From contig NZ_GL890832.1 of the NCBI RefSeq assembly GCF_000211815.1, forward strand, positions 22,181 to 86,180: 64,000 nucleotides of DNA, read 5' to 3'. Below, one piece after another: positions 1-9,500 of this stretch. The notes below the pieces were generated by a model that saw nothing but the letters and a program-made list of their open reading frames with translations, did no database searches and had not been told where the DNA came from. The translations under genes and the position numbers were made by a program. Position 1 is the stretch's first letter, and each line of letters opens with the position of its first letter. This DNA is from Moorena producens 3L. Lineage in GTDB: Bacteria > Cyanobacteriota > Cyanobacteriia > Cyanobacteriales > Coleofasciculaceae.

Positions 1-7
1 GTTCATG

Positions 8-75
8 TAGGGTGGGCAGTGCACCAGACAGATAATCAAGCTTGCAAAGCCCGTTGGTAGGCACTGCCCACCCTA
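8..75. repeat. Inverted repeat, possible small MITE
   Basis: Arms at 8-22 and 61-75 are perfect 15-base inverted complements (TAGGGTGGGCAGTGC and its complement) around a 38-base loop. The same word recurs near 22213 and 22281 as GTAGGGTGGGTAGTGC and GTAGGGTGAGCAGTGC, so it belongs to a dispersed family. No coding content was seen. Confidence 0.6.
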
Positions 76-150
76 GGATTAATGACAATGGTGCAAGATC
101 TCAGTCTAAATTGCGCTACACTAAGGGTAGTAGGGGTTAAGGAAGTAGCG

Positions 151-837
151 ATGTCAGCAAAACTCTTATTGGTAGACGACGAACCAGGAGTAAGGGAAGC
201 GGTCAAGGAGTATTTGGCAGAATTTGGTTTTACTGTACAGGTTGCCAGCAATGCTAATGATGCTTGGCAGATGTTACAGCAAAACACACCCGAGCTAGTA
301 ATTTCTGACATCATGATGCCTAAAGTAGATGGGTATCAATTCCTACAGCAACTTCGAGATGATCCCCGTTTTAAAGCACTTCCAGTAGTGTTTCTGACAG
401 CCCGTGGCATGACCTCAGATCGAATTCAGGGTTATCAGGCCGGTTGTGATGCGTACCTACCGAAGCCCTTTGATCCAGATGAATTAGTCGCTATTGTTCA
501 GAACCTCTTGGAGCGTCGCGCTGCTAGCTCTGAAGATAGTGTAGGCAGTACAGAGCTTGAGAAGATAGCGAAGCAGGTGGCTGAAATTCGCGCAATGTTA
601 GACCAGAAGAATGGAATTGTCCAAACTCCTCCACCCTTGCGCATTGATTTTACAGCTAGAGAGCAGAGTGTCTTAGATTTGGTTGCCCAAGGGCTAATGA
701 ATAAAGAAATTGCCCGACGTTTAGAGACTAGTGTTCGTAATGTTGAGAAGTACGTCAGTCGTCTGTTTAGTAAAACCGGAACTAATAGCCGTACTGAGTT
801 AGTTCGCTATGCTCTAGAACATGGTTTAACTAAGTGA
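151..837 (+). CDS. NarL/LuxR-type response regulator (Rre1/Ycf29-like)
   Basis: This is a cytoplasmic DNA-binding response regulator of 228 residues. The receiver domain (about 1-125) has the acidic pair D9/D10, phospho-acceptor D53 (ISDIMMPKVDGY), T83 and K105 (LPKPFDP). A linker is followed by a LuxR-type helix-turn-helix (about 165-225; AREQSVLDLVAQGLMNKEIA). This architecture matches cyanobacterial Rre1/Ycf29, which in other species regulates stress genes; that exact assignment is inference. The ATG at 151 is chosen because the receiver fold begins there. An upstream ATG at 88 (or an alternative start at 82) would add over 20 residues with no family match. No histidine kinase lies nearby. 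Confidence 0.9.
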   Translation: MSAKLLLVDDEPGVREAVKEYLAEFGFTVQVASNANDAWQMLQQNTPELVISDIMMPKVDGYQFLQQLRDDPRFKALPVVFLTARGMTSDRIQGYQAGCDAYLPKPFDPDELVAIVQNLLERRAASSEDSVGSTELEKIAKQVAEIRAMLDQKNGIVQTPPPLRIDFTAREQSVLDLVAQGLMNKEIARRLETSVRNVEKYVSRLFSKTGTNSRTELVRYALEHGLTK

Positions 838-911
838 AGGTTAAAGCATTTAGCTAGACTGAACTTTCACCGAAGTGGTTGAGCTTCCAGACTGGACTCA
901 TTTGGGATAGA

Positions 912-1946
912 TCATTGCGGAGGGGTTGGCTTTGGTAGAAGCTGATTAAAGTCAATCTTAGATCCCACTCCCACAAATACTGCCACCAATAAACCTATTA
1001 AAATTACGAATAACTGCCAAGTGAATAAGAAGCGCTGAGCATGATCCATAACCTCAACCACTGTGGACACCAAAGTCCCTAGCCCCCTGCTAATCTGGTT
1101 TTTTAGCTGAGGTTGATTTTCCTCAGAATTTGCTTGAGAGCTAAGAATTTTAAATTCTGCCTTCAAACGACTAATCTCTTGCTCTAATTCTCTAATCCTT
1201 GTTTCTTCTGCTTTTAATTTTTTTTCTTTTGGATACTGATACTTTTCTTCTTCACTAAGCTTCCATATCCGATCAAACTCGTCGCTAAAAACATTGTAAA
1301 AATCTTTGCTACAATTAGGATCATCAATAATCATCATCCAGGGAAGATTAACTGCAGATTCTCCCACACAGAACCTTCCTTTGAGTAAAATGTTTTGAAA
1401 AAAGTACATTGGTCCACTGGGGACATCTGAATAGAGTAGAAGTCTCAACCCAAAATCCTTACCGTATTCGTGAATAAATTCCAATTTTGGTTTAACACCC
1501 TCCATACATGAGGGTAAAGGTCTTCTTTGCTGTGTTTCAGCCAAGTCTCTCATAGATACAATAATCTGCTCTAAACTATCCTCCATCTTTTTCATTGGCG
1601 ACATCGGCTGTTGAAATGGATTCTTACTAATTGACTCAGCTCGATTACGTGCAAACTCACTGTAAGGGTCAGCTAAGAGTATTTGTATTCCTCCACTATT
1701 CTCGTTTTGAGCTCTAATCTCATTAGCTTTGCGAAAAGTTGATTGCAAAATTGTATAAGAATCATTCATCGATGTATCGAGCAACCTGAAATTTCGGAAG
1801 TTTGAGCCTATGTGGCCTGATTTTTTAAGTCCCGATAATACAAAATTGCAAAATTCCTCAATACTTTTTTCTGTATTGAAGTTAATGTCTACAATTCCAT
1901 TAAGTGCTTTAAAAACCCAAAAATTTTCGGTATCTTTACTCATCAT
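912..1946 (-). CDS. Unrecognised protein with coiled coil and C-terminal membrane anchor
   Basis: I do not recognise this 344-residue protein. A mixed alpha/beta region (about 1-235) contains a segment IQILLADPYSEFARNR and, near 165-232, LRLLLYSDVPSGPMYFF followed by a stretch ending in FDRIW. That layout recalls degenerate phospholipase-D-like sensor domains, but this is a weak inference and no HKD motif is present. A lysine/glutamate-rich coiled coil follows (about 235-275). One strong transmembrane helix (about 307-328, LFVILIGLLVAVFVGVG) lies near the end, so the bulk is probably cytoplasmic and tail-anchored. It stands alone, convergent with the response regulator. No clear ribosome-binding site was found; translation may start at either of two adjacent ATGs. 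Confidence 0.75.
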   Translation of the reverse strand: MMSKDTENFWVFKALNGIVDINFNTEKSIEEFCNFVLSGLKKSGHIGSNFRNFRLLDTSMNDSYTILQSTFRKANEIRAQNENSGGIQILLADPYSEFARNRAESISKNPFQQPMSPMKKMEDSLEQIIVSMRDLAETQQRRPLPSCMEGVKPKLEFIHEYGKDFGLRLLLYSDVPSGPMYFFQNILLKGRFCVGESAVNLPWMMIIDDPNCSKDFYNVFSDEFDRIWKLSEEEKYQYPKEKKLKAEETRIRELEQEISRLKAEFKILSSQANSEENQPQLKNQISRGLGTLVSTVVEVMDHAQRFLFTWQLFVILIGLLVAVFVGVGSKIDFNQLLPKPTPPQ

Positions 1947-2081
1947 TTTTTATGTTCTTATGCTATGGATTTAGTGAACAATATAGCAACCGAAGTATAG
2001 TTGAGGACAAAGCATTTTGTTTTAAAGGGACTTCGGATCAGGGAGCAGGGAGCAGAAATATATCTTAACTTTTACTTTGAC

Positions 2082-2150
2082 TACTATAAATTTAAATTGG
2101 TATCACCAAAAAAGCACTTACTATAAATTTAAATTGGTATCACCAAAAAA
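2082..2150. repeat. 32-bp direct repeat, two copies
   Basis: The units at 2082-2113 and 2119-2150 are identical (TACTATAAATTTAAATTGGT plus 12 further bases ending in an A-run), separated by five bases. They lie in the 374-base gap upstream of the radical SAM gene. Each carries a weak palindromic core (AAATTTAAATT). No function can be assigned. Confidence 0.8.
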
Positions 2151-2186
2151 ACTTGCAAAACCCTAATGAGGGGTGCATCTCACTGT

Positions 2187-2237
2187 CTTGATCCAGTCGC
2201 TCATGGGGTAAATACCCATGAGCGTGCTGCATGACTT
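2187..2237. repeat. 51-bp palindromic dispersed repeat, copy 1
   Basis: Begins CTTGATCCAGTCGCTCATGG and ends GCTGCATGACTT, with an internal hairpin (CATGGGGTAAATACCCATG). The same 51-base length and end words occur at 6412-6462 and 47881-47931. It sits 84 bases upstream of the radical SAM gene. Confidence 0.7.
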
Positions 2238-2320
2238 TTGCAAAAATATGACCATTGATATGACCATTTAAGGCTAAAATACAACTTATGTTCCCTGAGT
2301 TATAGATTTACAACAAAAAG

Positions 2321-3658
2321 ATGCACCCCTTAACCAGTAACCCGTTTAACAACATTGGTAGTCATGATATAGAGAACTTGCCCCAGCTACAAAAACTACC
2401 AAGTCATGAACGCCTGGCAATGAAAGCAGTAAGTAAGGTTTTTCCCTTTCGAGTAAATAACTATATTGTTGAGCAACTAATCGATTGGAACAATCTACCT
2501 GATGATCCGATTTTTCGCATGACCTTCCCTCATCCAGATATGTTAAACCCTGAAGACTTAAATCGAGTAATTAAGTTGCTGAAAACAAATGGATCGAAAG
2601 AAACTATCCGTAGAACTGTTGATGACATTCGCTCTCGTCTCAACCCACATCCTGGAGGACAAGTAGATTATAACGTGCCAAGGTTGGATGGTGAACTAAT
2701 TTCTGGAATCCAACATAAATACCCAGATACCGTCCTCATTTTTCCTTCATCTGGTCAGGCTTGTCACGCCTATTGTCAATTTTGTTTTAGGTGGGCACAA
2801 TTTGTAGATACGAACACTCACAAATTTACTACTCGTGAGTCAGGGAGGTTCCAAGACTACCTCCGCCAGCACAAAGAGGTAACTGATGTTGTGCTCACGG
2901 GCGGGGATCCTATGATTATGAGTGCCCGGAGGCTTTTTCAATATATTGAACCACTGCTAGACCCAGAATTTGAACACATCCAAACCATTCGCATTGGAAC
3001 CAAGTCAGTTGCCTACTGGCCTTATCGTTACGTTACCGATCGAGATGCTGATGATGTGCTACGCTTGTTTGAGAAAATAGTTTACAGTGGGAAACATTTA
3101 GCTGTTATGGGTCACTACACCCACTGGCGAGAACTTGATACCCCAATTGCTCAGGAGGCGATTCGACGCATTCGCTCTACAGGAGCTCAGCTCCGTGCAC
3201 AAAGTCCGTTACTCAAGCACGTAAATGATTCTGCTAGAGCCTGGAGAAAAATGTGGCAGATGCAGGTGCGACTAGGGTGCATTCCGTACTATATGTTTGT
3301 TGAGCGAGACACAGGACCAAAACACTACTTTGGAATACCCCTAGTACGTACTTGGGAAATTTTTCGCCATGCAATTAAAGGAGTATCCGGTCTTAGTCAA
3401 ACTGTGCGAGGACCTGTAATGTCAGCATTGCCAGGTAAAGTGCTTATCAGTGGAGTTGCCCACATTATGGGAGAAAGGGTATTTGTTCTCTCGTTTATTC
3501 GGGGGCGGGATCCTAATTGGTGCAAGGTGCCATTCTTTGCCCACTATGACCCTGAAGCCACCTGGTTTGGTGAGCTAGCCCCAGCGTTCGGCGAAAAAGA
3601 GTTTTTCTATGAAAAGGAGCTGGAGAAAATAACTAGGGCGCGTCTGCAAATTCAATAG
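2321..3658 (+). CDS. KamA-family radical SAM protein (lysine 2,3-aminomutase-like)
   Basis: A 445-residue cytoplasmic radical SAM enzyme. The cluster motif CHAYCQFC (C148, C152, C155) is the CxxxCxxC that binds the 4Fe-4S cluster and SAM. VVLTGGDPMIM (about 190-200) matches the LTGGDP block of lysine 2,3-aminomutases, and LGCIPYYMF (about 319-327) matches their GC.PYY block. K373 in SALPGKV aligns with the lysine that binds pyridoxal phosphate in KamA (GGGGK), although the glycine run is shortened. This suggests a PLP-dependent amino-group shift, but the residues around the active site differ enough that lysine as substrate is not assured. No acetyltransferase (AblB) partner is next to it, so N-acetyl-beta-lysine synthesis is not indicated. 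The gene is monocistronic. Confidence 0.85.
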   Translation: MHPLTSNPFNNIGSHDIENLPQLQKLPSHERLAMKAVSKVFPFRVNNYIVEQLIDWNNLPDDPIFRMTFPHPDMLNPEDLNRVIKLLKTNGSKETIRRTVDDIRSRLNPHPGGQVDYNVPRLDGELISGIQHKYPDTVLIFPSSGQACHAYCQFCFRWAQFVDTNTHKFTTRESGRFQDYLRQHKEVTDVVLTGGDPMIMSARRLFQYIEPLLDPEFEHIQTIRIGTKSVAYWPYRYVTDRDADDVLRLFEKIVYSGKHLAVMGHYTHWRELDTPIAQEAIRRIRSTGAQLRAQSPLLKHVNDSARAWRKMWQMQVRLGCIPYYMFVERDTGPKHYFGIPLVRTWEIFRHAIKGVSGLSQTVRGPVMSALPGKVLISGVAHIMGERVFVLSFIRGRDPNWCKVPFFAHYDPEATWFGELAPAFGEKEFFYEKELEKITRARLQIQ

Positions 3659-3837
3659 TCAGCTTAACGAGTAAAGAGATCCCTAAGCAAGGAAAGGGAT
3701 CACTGATGGGTAAGACCCGAGGTATTACTATGATCAAAAAAATCTGATTGATATTTATGGCGGTTTGCGTGTAACTTAAATAAGCTGTTAGATATTTTTA
3801 ATGCACAACAGCTTAATTTCTTTTTAGCCAGAAAATC

Positions 3838-3985
3838 GGCGTTGCTGATTATGCGTATGGTTTTGCCCCCCTAGCCCCCCAATTCTGGGGGGAACAAAAC
3901 TATGAAAGTCCCCCAGAATTGGGGGATTTAGGGGGCTTTAATAAAACCAAATTATCGCACATTCATTCCTTAATTCAGCAACGCC
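3838..3985. mobile_element. 148-bp MITE with 8-bp target duplication
   Basis: Perfect 10-base terminal inverted repeats GGCGTTGCTG (3838-3847) and CAGCAACGCC (3976-3985) are flanked by the exact 8-base direct repeat AGAAAATC (3830-3837 and 3986-3993). The interior is one large hairpin made of CCCCCAATTCTGGGGG-like arms. It has no open frame. The end sequence and 8-base duplication resemble IS6-type transposition; the driving transposase is not in the window, so that is inference. Confidence 0.85.
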
Positions 3986-3993
3986 AGAAAATC

Positions 3994-4599
3994 TGCCTCA
4001 GGCTCATATTTGCTGGTATTGTTGACTCATCTAGAGCGCTGTATCTGACGCTGTAACTGTCGGACATCTTTTTCTTATTTTGGGACATTTTCAGCAAAAT
4101 ACGATTACTCTGGCTGGTTAAGCCTGATTAAGCCACACTTCATTAATAATGATTCGGAGATACCTTCTTTGGGTCCCCATGAGTTATTGCCTACTATTAC
4201 ACCAGTTTAGGCTACCAGTGTTTTCGCTTTCGACCCCCCTTGATCCATGGATTGGTTAGTTCCTATCAGTAGGGGTAGGGCTGTGACTCGGATTATACTC
4301 CGGCTGGACTTGGAGCAGGATAGTTATCAAGTTGTCTAGGTTGATTTTACCCGCAGGAGCTAATCCCCGAAATTGTTACAGGATAAGGTTTATAGCTAAC
4401 GAATCTCACTAATTGGTGTATGAATGGTATTTCCATTAAATCATATTCCCTTCGGCTAAAGAGCAAACTAGAACACACTTTAGTTATTATTAACTTAAGT
4501 AAAGTTAAGTTAAGAGACTTTGCATTTTCTTATCAACCTTGGCAAAAGTTTGTTATCGTTCATTATCGGCATACATAACTTTAAGAAAGGACAACAGAC
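3994..4599. other. Intergenic region without a recognised gene
   Basis: No coding frame with family resemblance, tRNA or rRNA was seen. The last 120 bases are rich in TTAAG/GTTAAG words (TTAACTTAAGTAAAGTTAAG near 4490) and probably form the leader or promoter of the miniprotein gene at 4600. Confidence 0.5.
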
Positions 4600-4722
4600 A
4601 TGAAGACTTCTCAAACTCCCAACCATTTGGGTCAATCAGTGGCTCTAGGTCTGGTTTTAGTCGTAGCGAGTGTTGGTATTTTCATCTTGATGATGGTCCA
4701 AAGTGGTGCTTTGCAATCTTAA
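4600..4722 (+). CDS. 40-residue single-pass membrane miniprotein
   Basis: A short frame encodes 40 residues: a polar start (MKTSQTPNHLGQS), one hydrophobic helix (VALGLVLVVASVGIFILMMV, about 14-33) and a short polar tail (QSGALQS). An AAGAAAGG ribosome-binding site lies about nine bases before the ATG. A strong hairpin follows at 4781. The size and topology are like small thylakoid subunits of photosystems, NDH-1 or cytochrome b6f, but I cannot match it to PetL/M/N, PsaI/M or PsbX-type sequences. The role is unknown; coding is supported by the binding site, helix and terminator rather than by a family match. Confidence 0.6.
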   Translation: MKTSQTPNHLGQSVALGLVLVVASVGIFILMMVQSGALQS

Positions 4723-4780
4723 TAATCGTTATGGATCAGGCTTGCCATCCCTGGTTCAACTTTTCGTGAAACTGAAGAAG

Positions 4781-4804
4781 CCCACCTATAGCGCTATAGG
4801 TGGG
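4781..4804 (+). terminator. Perfect 24-bp palindrome, probable terminator
   Basis: CCCACCTATAGC is followed immediately by its exact complement GCTATAGGTGGG, then TCATAAAAAAG. It lies 58 bases after the miniprotein stop codon. The T-tract is weak on the plus strand. Confidence 0.6.
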
Positions 4805-4897
4805 TCATAAAAAAGACATCTAAAAGACATCTACATATATAGATCTAAAAGAAGATTGTTAAGTTATCAAAATTTAAGCTTGACATCCTTGAACACT

Positions 4898-4925
4898 AAC
4901 CCTTCCGGTCTACACCGGAAGGGTT
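4898..4925. terminator. Perfect 12-bp stem-loop, probable terminator
   Basis: Arms AACCCTTCCGGT and ACCGGAAGGGTT enclose the loop CTAC and are followed by ATTATTAT. This is the second strong hairpin between the miniprotein gene and the TPR gene, and it would insulate the two. Confidence 0.65.
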
Positions 4926-5063
4926 ATTATCATAAGTTGACCAGAAGCAAACCCGTAGCTTAACATAAGTTAACCAAAATTTATCCCAACTAACCCTTCC
5001 CGATTAGCGGGTGTTCATGGTAAAACTCATCAGTAAGTGAACCTCCCAAAGTACACTAACCTG

Positions 5064-6188
5064 ATGACGATGAAAAAATTGACCTTGCTAAAGCAAACTT
5101 TGTTCCTCCTTCTTAGCTTATTTTTTTCCGTAGTGGCAACCCCCCTGCCAGAAATTGCTGAAGCAATGCCAACTCTGGTATCTAGCCGACAGCAGTATAA
5201 TCCACAGCTCAATGACCTTCTTCATCAAGCACGAGAGTTGGTAGATGCGGGTGACTATCAGGGAGCTGTTGCTGTTTACGAAGAAGCAGCTAAGCTGGAA
5301 CAAGGAAACCCTAAGATTTTTTCGGGCATTGGCTACTTACAAGCAAGTCTGGGCAAATTCCAAGAAGCTGCCGCCGCTTACAAAAAAGCGATCGCACTCC
5401 AGCCAGAAAATCCTAATTTCCATTACGCACTGGGTTACAGTCTCGCCAATGCTGGGGACAATGCTGGTGCTGCTACGGCCTATCGTCGTGCCACTAGACT
5501 TAACCGGGATAATATTAACGCCTATTTTGGTTTGGCCATTACCCTGCTACGTCAAAAGGACTATCAACGGGCCATAGAAACCTATGAAAAAATCCTGGAA
5601 ATTGAGCCAGACAACCTAACAGTATACCAGTTAATCGGTGCAGCTTGGTTAGAGCAGGAAAATTCCGAAGAAGCCATTAAAGTGTTCCAAAAAGCAGCGG
5701 AAATTGCTCCGAACGAAACCCGTATCCAACTAAGTTTGGGCACAGCTTGGTTGATTCATGGGGATGAGATGGCTGGACTGGCGGCTTTTGAAAAAGCAGT
5801 GAAATTAGCCCCTCGTAATCCTGAAATTCACCTCCAAATCGGTCAAATTCTGGAATCAAGAGGGAATTTATCCAAGGCCCTCAAAGCATTTCGGCGAGCA
5901 GCTTCTGCCAAACCTGATTTAGTAGAAGCACAGGAGTACATCGGGAAAATTCTTCTAGCCCAAGAACAATACGTACCAGCAGTAGTGACCTATAGACGTT
6001 TAATTGAACTGGCTCCGAAAAATGCCCAAGCTCACTATAACCTAGGAGTAGCCTTAAAAAAACGTTCTCGCGTCACCGAAGCCCTCACTGCTATAGAAAA
6101 AGCCCTAGAACTTTACCAGAGTCAACGGGATAACGAAGGGATTGAGCAGACCGAGTCTCTGCTGAAGCAACTGCAAGAGTTTCTATAA
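5064..6188 (+). CDS. Exported tetratricopeptide-repeat protein
   Basis: The protein has a signal peptide (MTMKKLTLLKQTLFLLLSLF, then a small-residue region ending near TPLPEIAEA) and an uninterrupted run of about nine TPR units. Typical TPR words are YQGAVAVYEEAAKLEQGNPK, FQEAAAAYKKAIALQPENPN and EEAIKVFQKAAEIAPNE. It should form a superhelical protein-binding scaffold in the periplasm or on the outer membrane. The ATG at 5064 (or 5070) is preferred to a GTG at 5037 because the hydrophobic signal starts there. It lies upstream of the adhesin gene on the same strand with a 411-base gap, so it may serve the same surface system, but this is inference. Confidence 0.85.
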   Translation: MTMKKLTLLKQTLFLLLSLFFSVVATPLPEIAEAMPTLVSSRQQYNPQLNDLLHQARELVDAGDYQGAVAVYEEAAKLEQGNPKIFSGIGYLQASLGKFQEAAAAYKKAIALQPENPNFHYALGYSLANAGDNAGAATAYRRATRLNRDNINAYFGLAITLLRQKDYQRAIETYEKILEIEPDNLTVYQLIGAAWLEQENSEEAIKVFQKAAEIAPNETRIQLSLGTAWLIHGDEMAGLAAFEKAVKLAPRNPEIHLQIGQILESRGNLSKALKAFRRAASAKPDLVEAQEYIGKILLAQEQYVPAVVTYRRLIELAPKNAQAHYNLGVALKKRSRVTEALTAIEKALELYQSQRDNEGIEQTESLLKQLQEFL

Positions 6189-6411
6189 GGATCAGTCAGT
6201 GAGGGAATCATATTAAGTCCTGATAATTACCCTTAATCAAAATCTAGCTCATCTGTCCATCTCCCTATCTCCCCATCAATCTCTTTGATTTTAGGTATTC
6301 AACCGGACTTGAGATTAGGGGATAGAATTGCTATGGCTCAAGGCAACTTGAGACTATAGGGCATTGCGCGATCGCAATAACCGTAACAAAAGTATCAATC
6401 CGCACCACTGT

Positions 6412-6462
6412 CTTGATGCAATAGCGAGTGGGGGAAACCCCCTTTGGCCGACTGCATCGCTT
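6412..6462. repeat. 51-bp palindromic dispersed repeat, copy 2
   Basis: Begins CTTGATGCAATAGCGAGTGG and ends GACTGCATCGCTT, with the hairpin GGGGGAAACCCCC in the middle. It has the same length and ends as the copies at 2187 and 47881. It lies in the 411-base gap before the adhesin gene, which otherwise holds a HIP1-type site (GCGCGATCGCAATA near 6366) and no gene. Confidence 0.75.
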
Positions 6463-6599
6463 CCGTAAATTTTTGTTAAAGATAACCTAAAAATTCCGTA
6501 AACTCCCTGGCTTTCCCAGGAAAATAATAATATATAGGTCAAGTTACTTGACTGCTATCGGTACTCCAGACAACTAGCTAGTTGTGGAGAGGCGGACAG

Positions 6600-9500
6600 A
6601 TGAATAATCAGCAAAGTAAGTCCTCAACCAGAGGGCTAGGGATATTGCCCTTAACTGAAAAAGCCCTAACCCTAATCGGATGGGTGGTTATTGCTTTTTC
6701 TGGGAACTATGCTTTAGCCCAGATTACCCCGGATCAAACCTTGGGTAATGAATCTTCAGTGGTAACACCAAATGCAACGATTAGGGGAGAGCCAGGGGAT
6801 TTGATTGAAGGGGGAGCAGCGCGAGGTAGTAACCTGTTCCATAGCTTTCAAGATTTTAACGTTGGTCAGCTACAGCGGGTTTACTTTGCCAATCCAGCCG
6901 GAATCGAGAACATTCTCTCTCGGGTGACCGGGAGTAATATCTCCAACATTCTAGGCACTCTTGGTGTCGATGGTGGAGCGAATCTGTTTTTACTCAATCC
7001 CAATGGCATTGTGTTTGGCCAGAATGCCAGGTTGGATGTGGCAGGTTCCTTTTTCGCCAGTACAGCCAATAGTTTAGTGTTCAACAACGGTACAGAATTC
7101 AGTGCCACTAATCCACAAGCCCCCCCTTTATTGAGTATTAATATTACTCCGGGATTACAGTATGGCTTGAATCACCCCAAACCCACCAAAATCACTAACG
7201 CTGGTTATTTAGTAGTGGGGCAAGACCTCACCCTAGCTGCTGGCCATCTTGACTTACAAGGTCAACTAATTGCTGGGGGAGATTTGACACTCCATGCAGA
7301 AGATACAGTTCAAATAAGGGATAGTATCGGGCAACCATTTATAGCCGCTGCTGGCGGTAAGTTATTGATTCAGGGCAATCAAGGGGTGGATATATTTGCC
7401 TTGAACCATCCAGACAGTGGTCTTTTTTCCGGTGGAGATCTGGTTTTGCGGACGCAAAATACTGTTGCTGGTGATGCCCACTATTGGAGTGGTGGCAGTT
7501 TCCGGATTGAACAGCTCGATGGCAGCCTCGGAGATTTATTTAGTCCCGATGACCCGATAATTCGCTCAGTTGGGGATGTTAGTTTCAACAGCTATCTAGG
7601 AACCTCCCTACATATCGTGGCAGGGGGAGCGGTAGAGATCGGCTCTGTGATTATTACAGGTAATGAAACAGGTACAGAAGGAATAGACTTTATTTCCGAA
7701 GCCATTACCTTATCTAATGGCACAGTAGTGGATATTAATGGTCAGACTGAACCGACTCTTGATGTTCGTGCTGGAGTAGATCCGAATCAAGTTGGTATCC
7801 CTGGACTGACAGGCAACCAATTCTTTGGTGACTTGTTCAATTTGAATCTCTTTGGCAGACCCACTATTACCAATACTGCCACCAGTGCAGATATTAAAAT
7901 CGGCACGATCGCTTTTGCTAATGTCAATATATTAGACTTGTTGTTCCAAAACATATCTGCCAATGATCTGTTGGCAGGAAAGGTTTTGCTCACCAATCAG
8001 TACAAGCCTAATCCTTCACTAGCAGGAGATATTGAAGTTTCAGCTACTCTAGGTTCGTTAGTGCCAACTCTGGCAAATCTAGCCATTCAGAACGGTGAAG
8101 TATTAAAGGGAGGGTCAGTTACTATCGATTCTCGCGGTAGCATTACTCTCAACGGTATAGTTAATACCATTGCTATTCCAAATAATGACCCGTCTAATCC
8201 TATTCCAAATGACGATCCGTCTAAGCTTTTCTCTGGCAATGGGGGTGATGTCACGTTTTTGGCCAATGATAACATCACCCTCAATCCAGGTTCTTTCATT
8301 GCTTCTGCTGGAATAGAGGGAGGTAAGATCACCCTCAACAGCGGTAGCAACTTTTTGCTTGATGACTCTGGTGTTGTTACTGTTACAACTGGGGCAGGTG
8401 TAGGAGGAAATTTAATTGTCAATGCCCCTGAGTCAGTGACATTAATTAATAGAGAAGGGTCAGGCTTCAGCAATTTGGGGGAATTGGTCACCAACTTCAC
8501 CAATTCCAACTTGCTAGAACGGCTCCTAGGTTTCAATGGGTCTGGCTTGGCAACGGTTACAACTGGACCAGGGAATTCTGGAGACTTAACCATTAACACC
8601 AGAACCTTGAGTATCCAAAACCAAGCCCAAAACCAAGAATCAGGCAGTCTAGCTGGAGCTACTACTATCGCTTTAAGTGGTAGTAGTGGCAAGAGTGGAG
8701 ATTTAACTGTTAACGCTGAGTCCGTGGAAATTGTCGGTAACGAAACGGGTCCATTTATCCCTACTCCTAACGAACGGCTAGCCTTGGCTATCAGAGATAT
8801 TCCCACAGGGTTGACGACTGCTACTATCGGTAGTGGTAAGGGAGGGAACTTAACCATTAATACCCAAAGTTTAACGATTCAGGATGGAGCTGGAGTAACC
8901 ACAGGAACTGTTGAAACAGATATAGAAAACCCAGGGGATGGGGGGAATTTAACCATAAATGCCACTGAGTCAGTGACATTGTCTGGTAAGGCGGCTTTGG
9001 CTACCGGTACCTTGAACTCATCTCAGGCAGGTGAGTTGAAGGTCAACACACCCACATTGACTCTCGGGGATGGAGCGGTAATTGCTGCTGATACCACTGG
9101 TTCAGGGGATGCTGGCGACTTAACGATTAATACCGAGCAACTTTTAGTACGTGATGGCTCCAGAATTGGAGCAGCAACAGGAAATACTGGTACGGGAGCC
9201 AAGATAACAGTCATTGCTTCGGACTTAGTCGAGTTAGTTGGCACTGCTGTCGATGATCAGAATACTGTAGTTCCTAGTGGAATATTCGCTAACTCTCAAT
9301 TCATTAACGATGCTAGCAATCAACTTGGGGATGCTGGGAACATTAACATTGATACAGAAAAGTTGATTGTCCAGGATGGGGCAGTTGTATCGACTTCTAC
9401 CCAAGGTGAGGGCATCGGTGGGGAGATAACTATTGATGTTAATACTCTCGAAATTACGACTGGTGGACAACTTCGCACCACAGCCTTTGGGGATGGTCGG

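Noticed and set aside
8087..8857. 256-codon antisense frame inside the adhesin gene
   Set aside because: It is proline/leucine/valine-rich in the pattern expected of the complement of glycine/asparagine/threonine repeats. It is a shadow frame, as are the other minus frames between 6881 and 12055.
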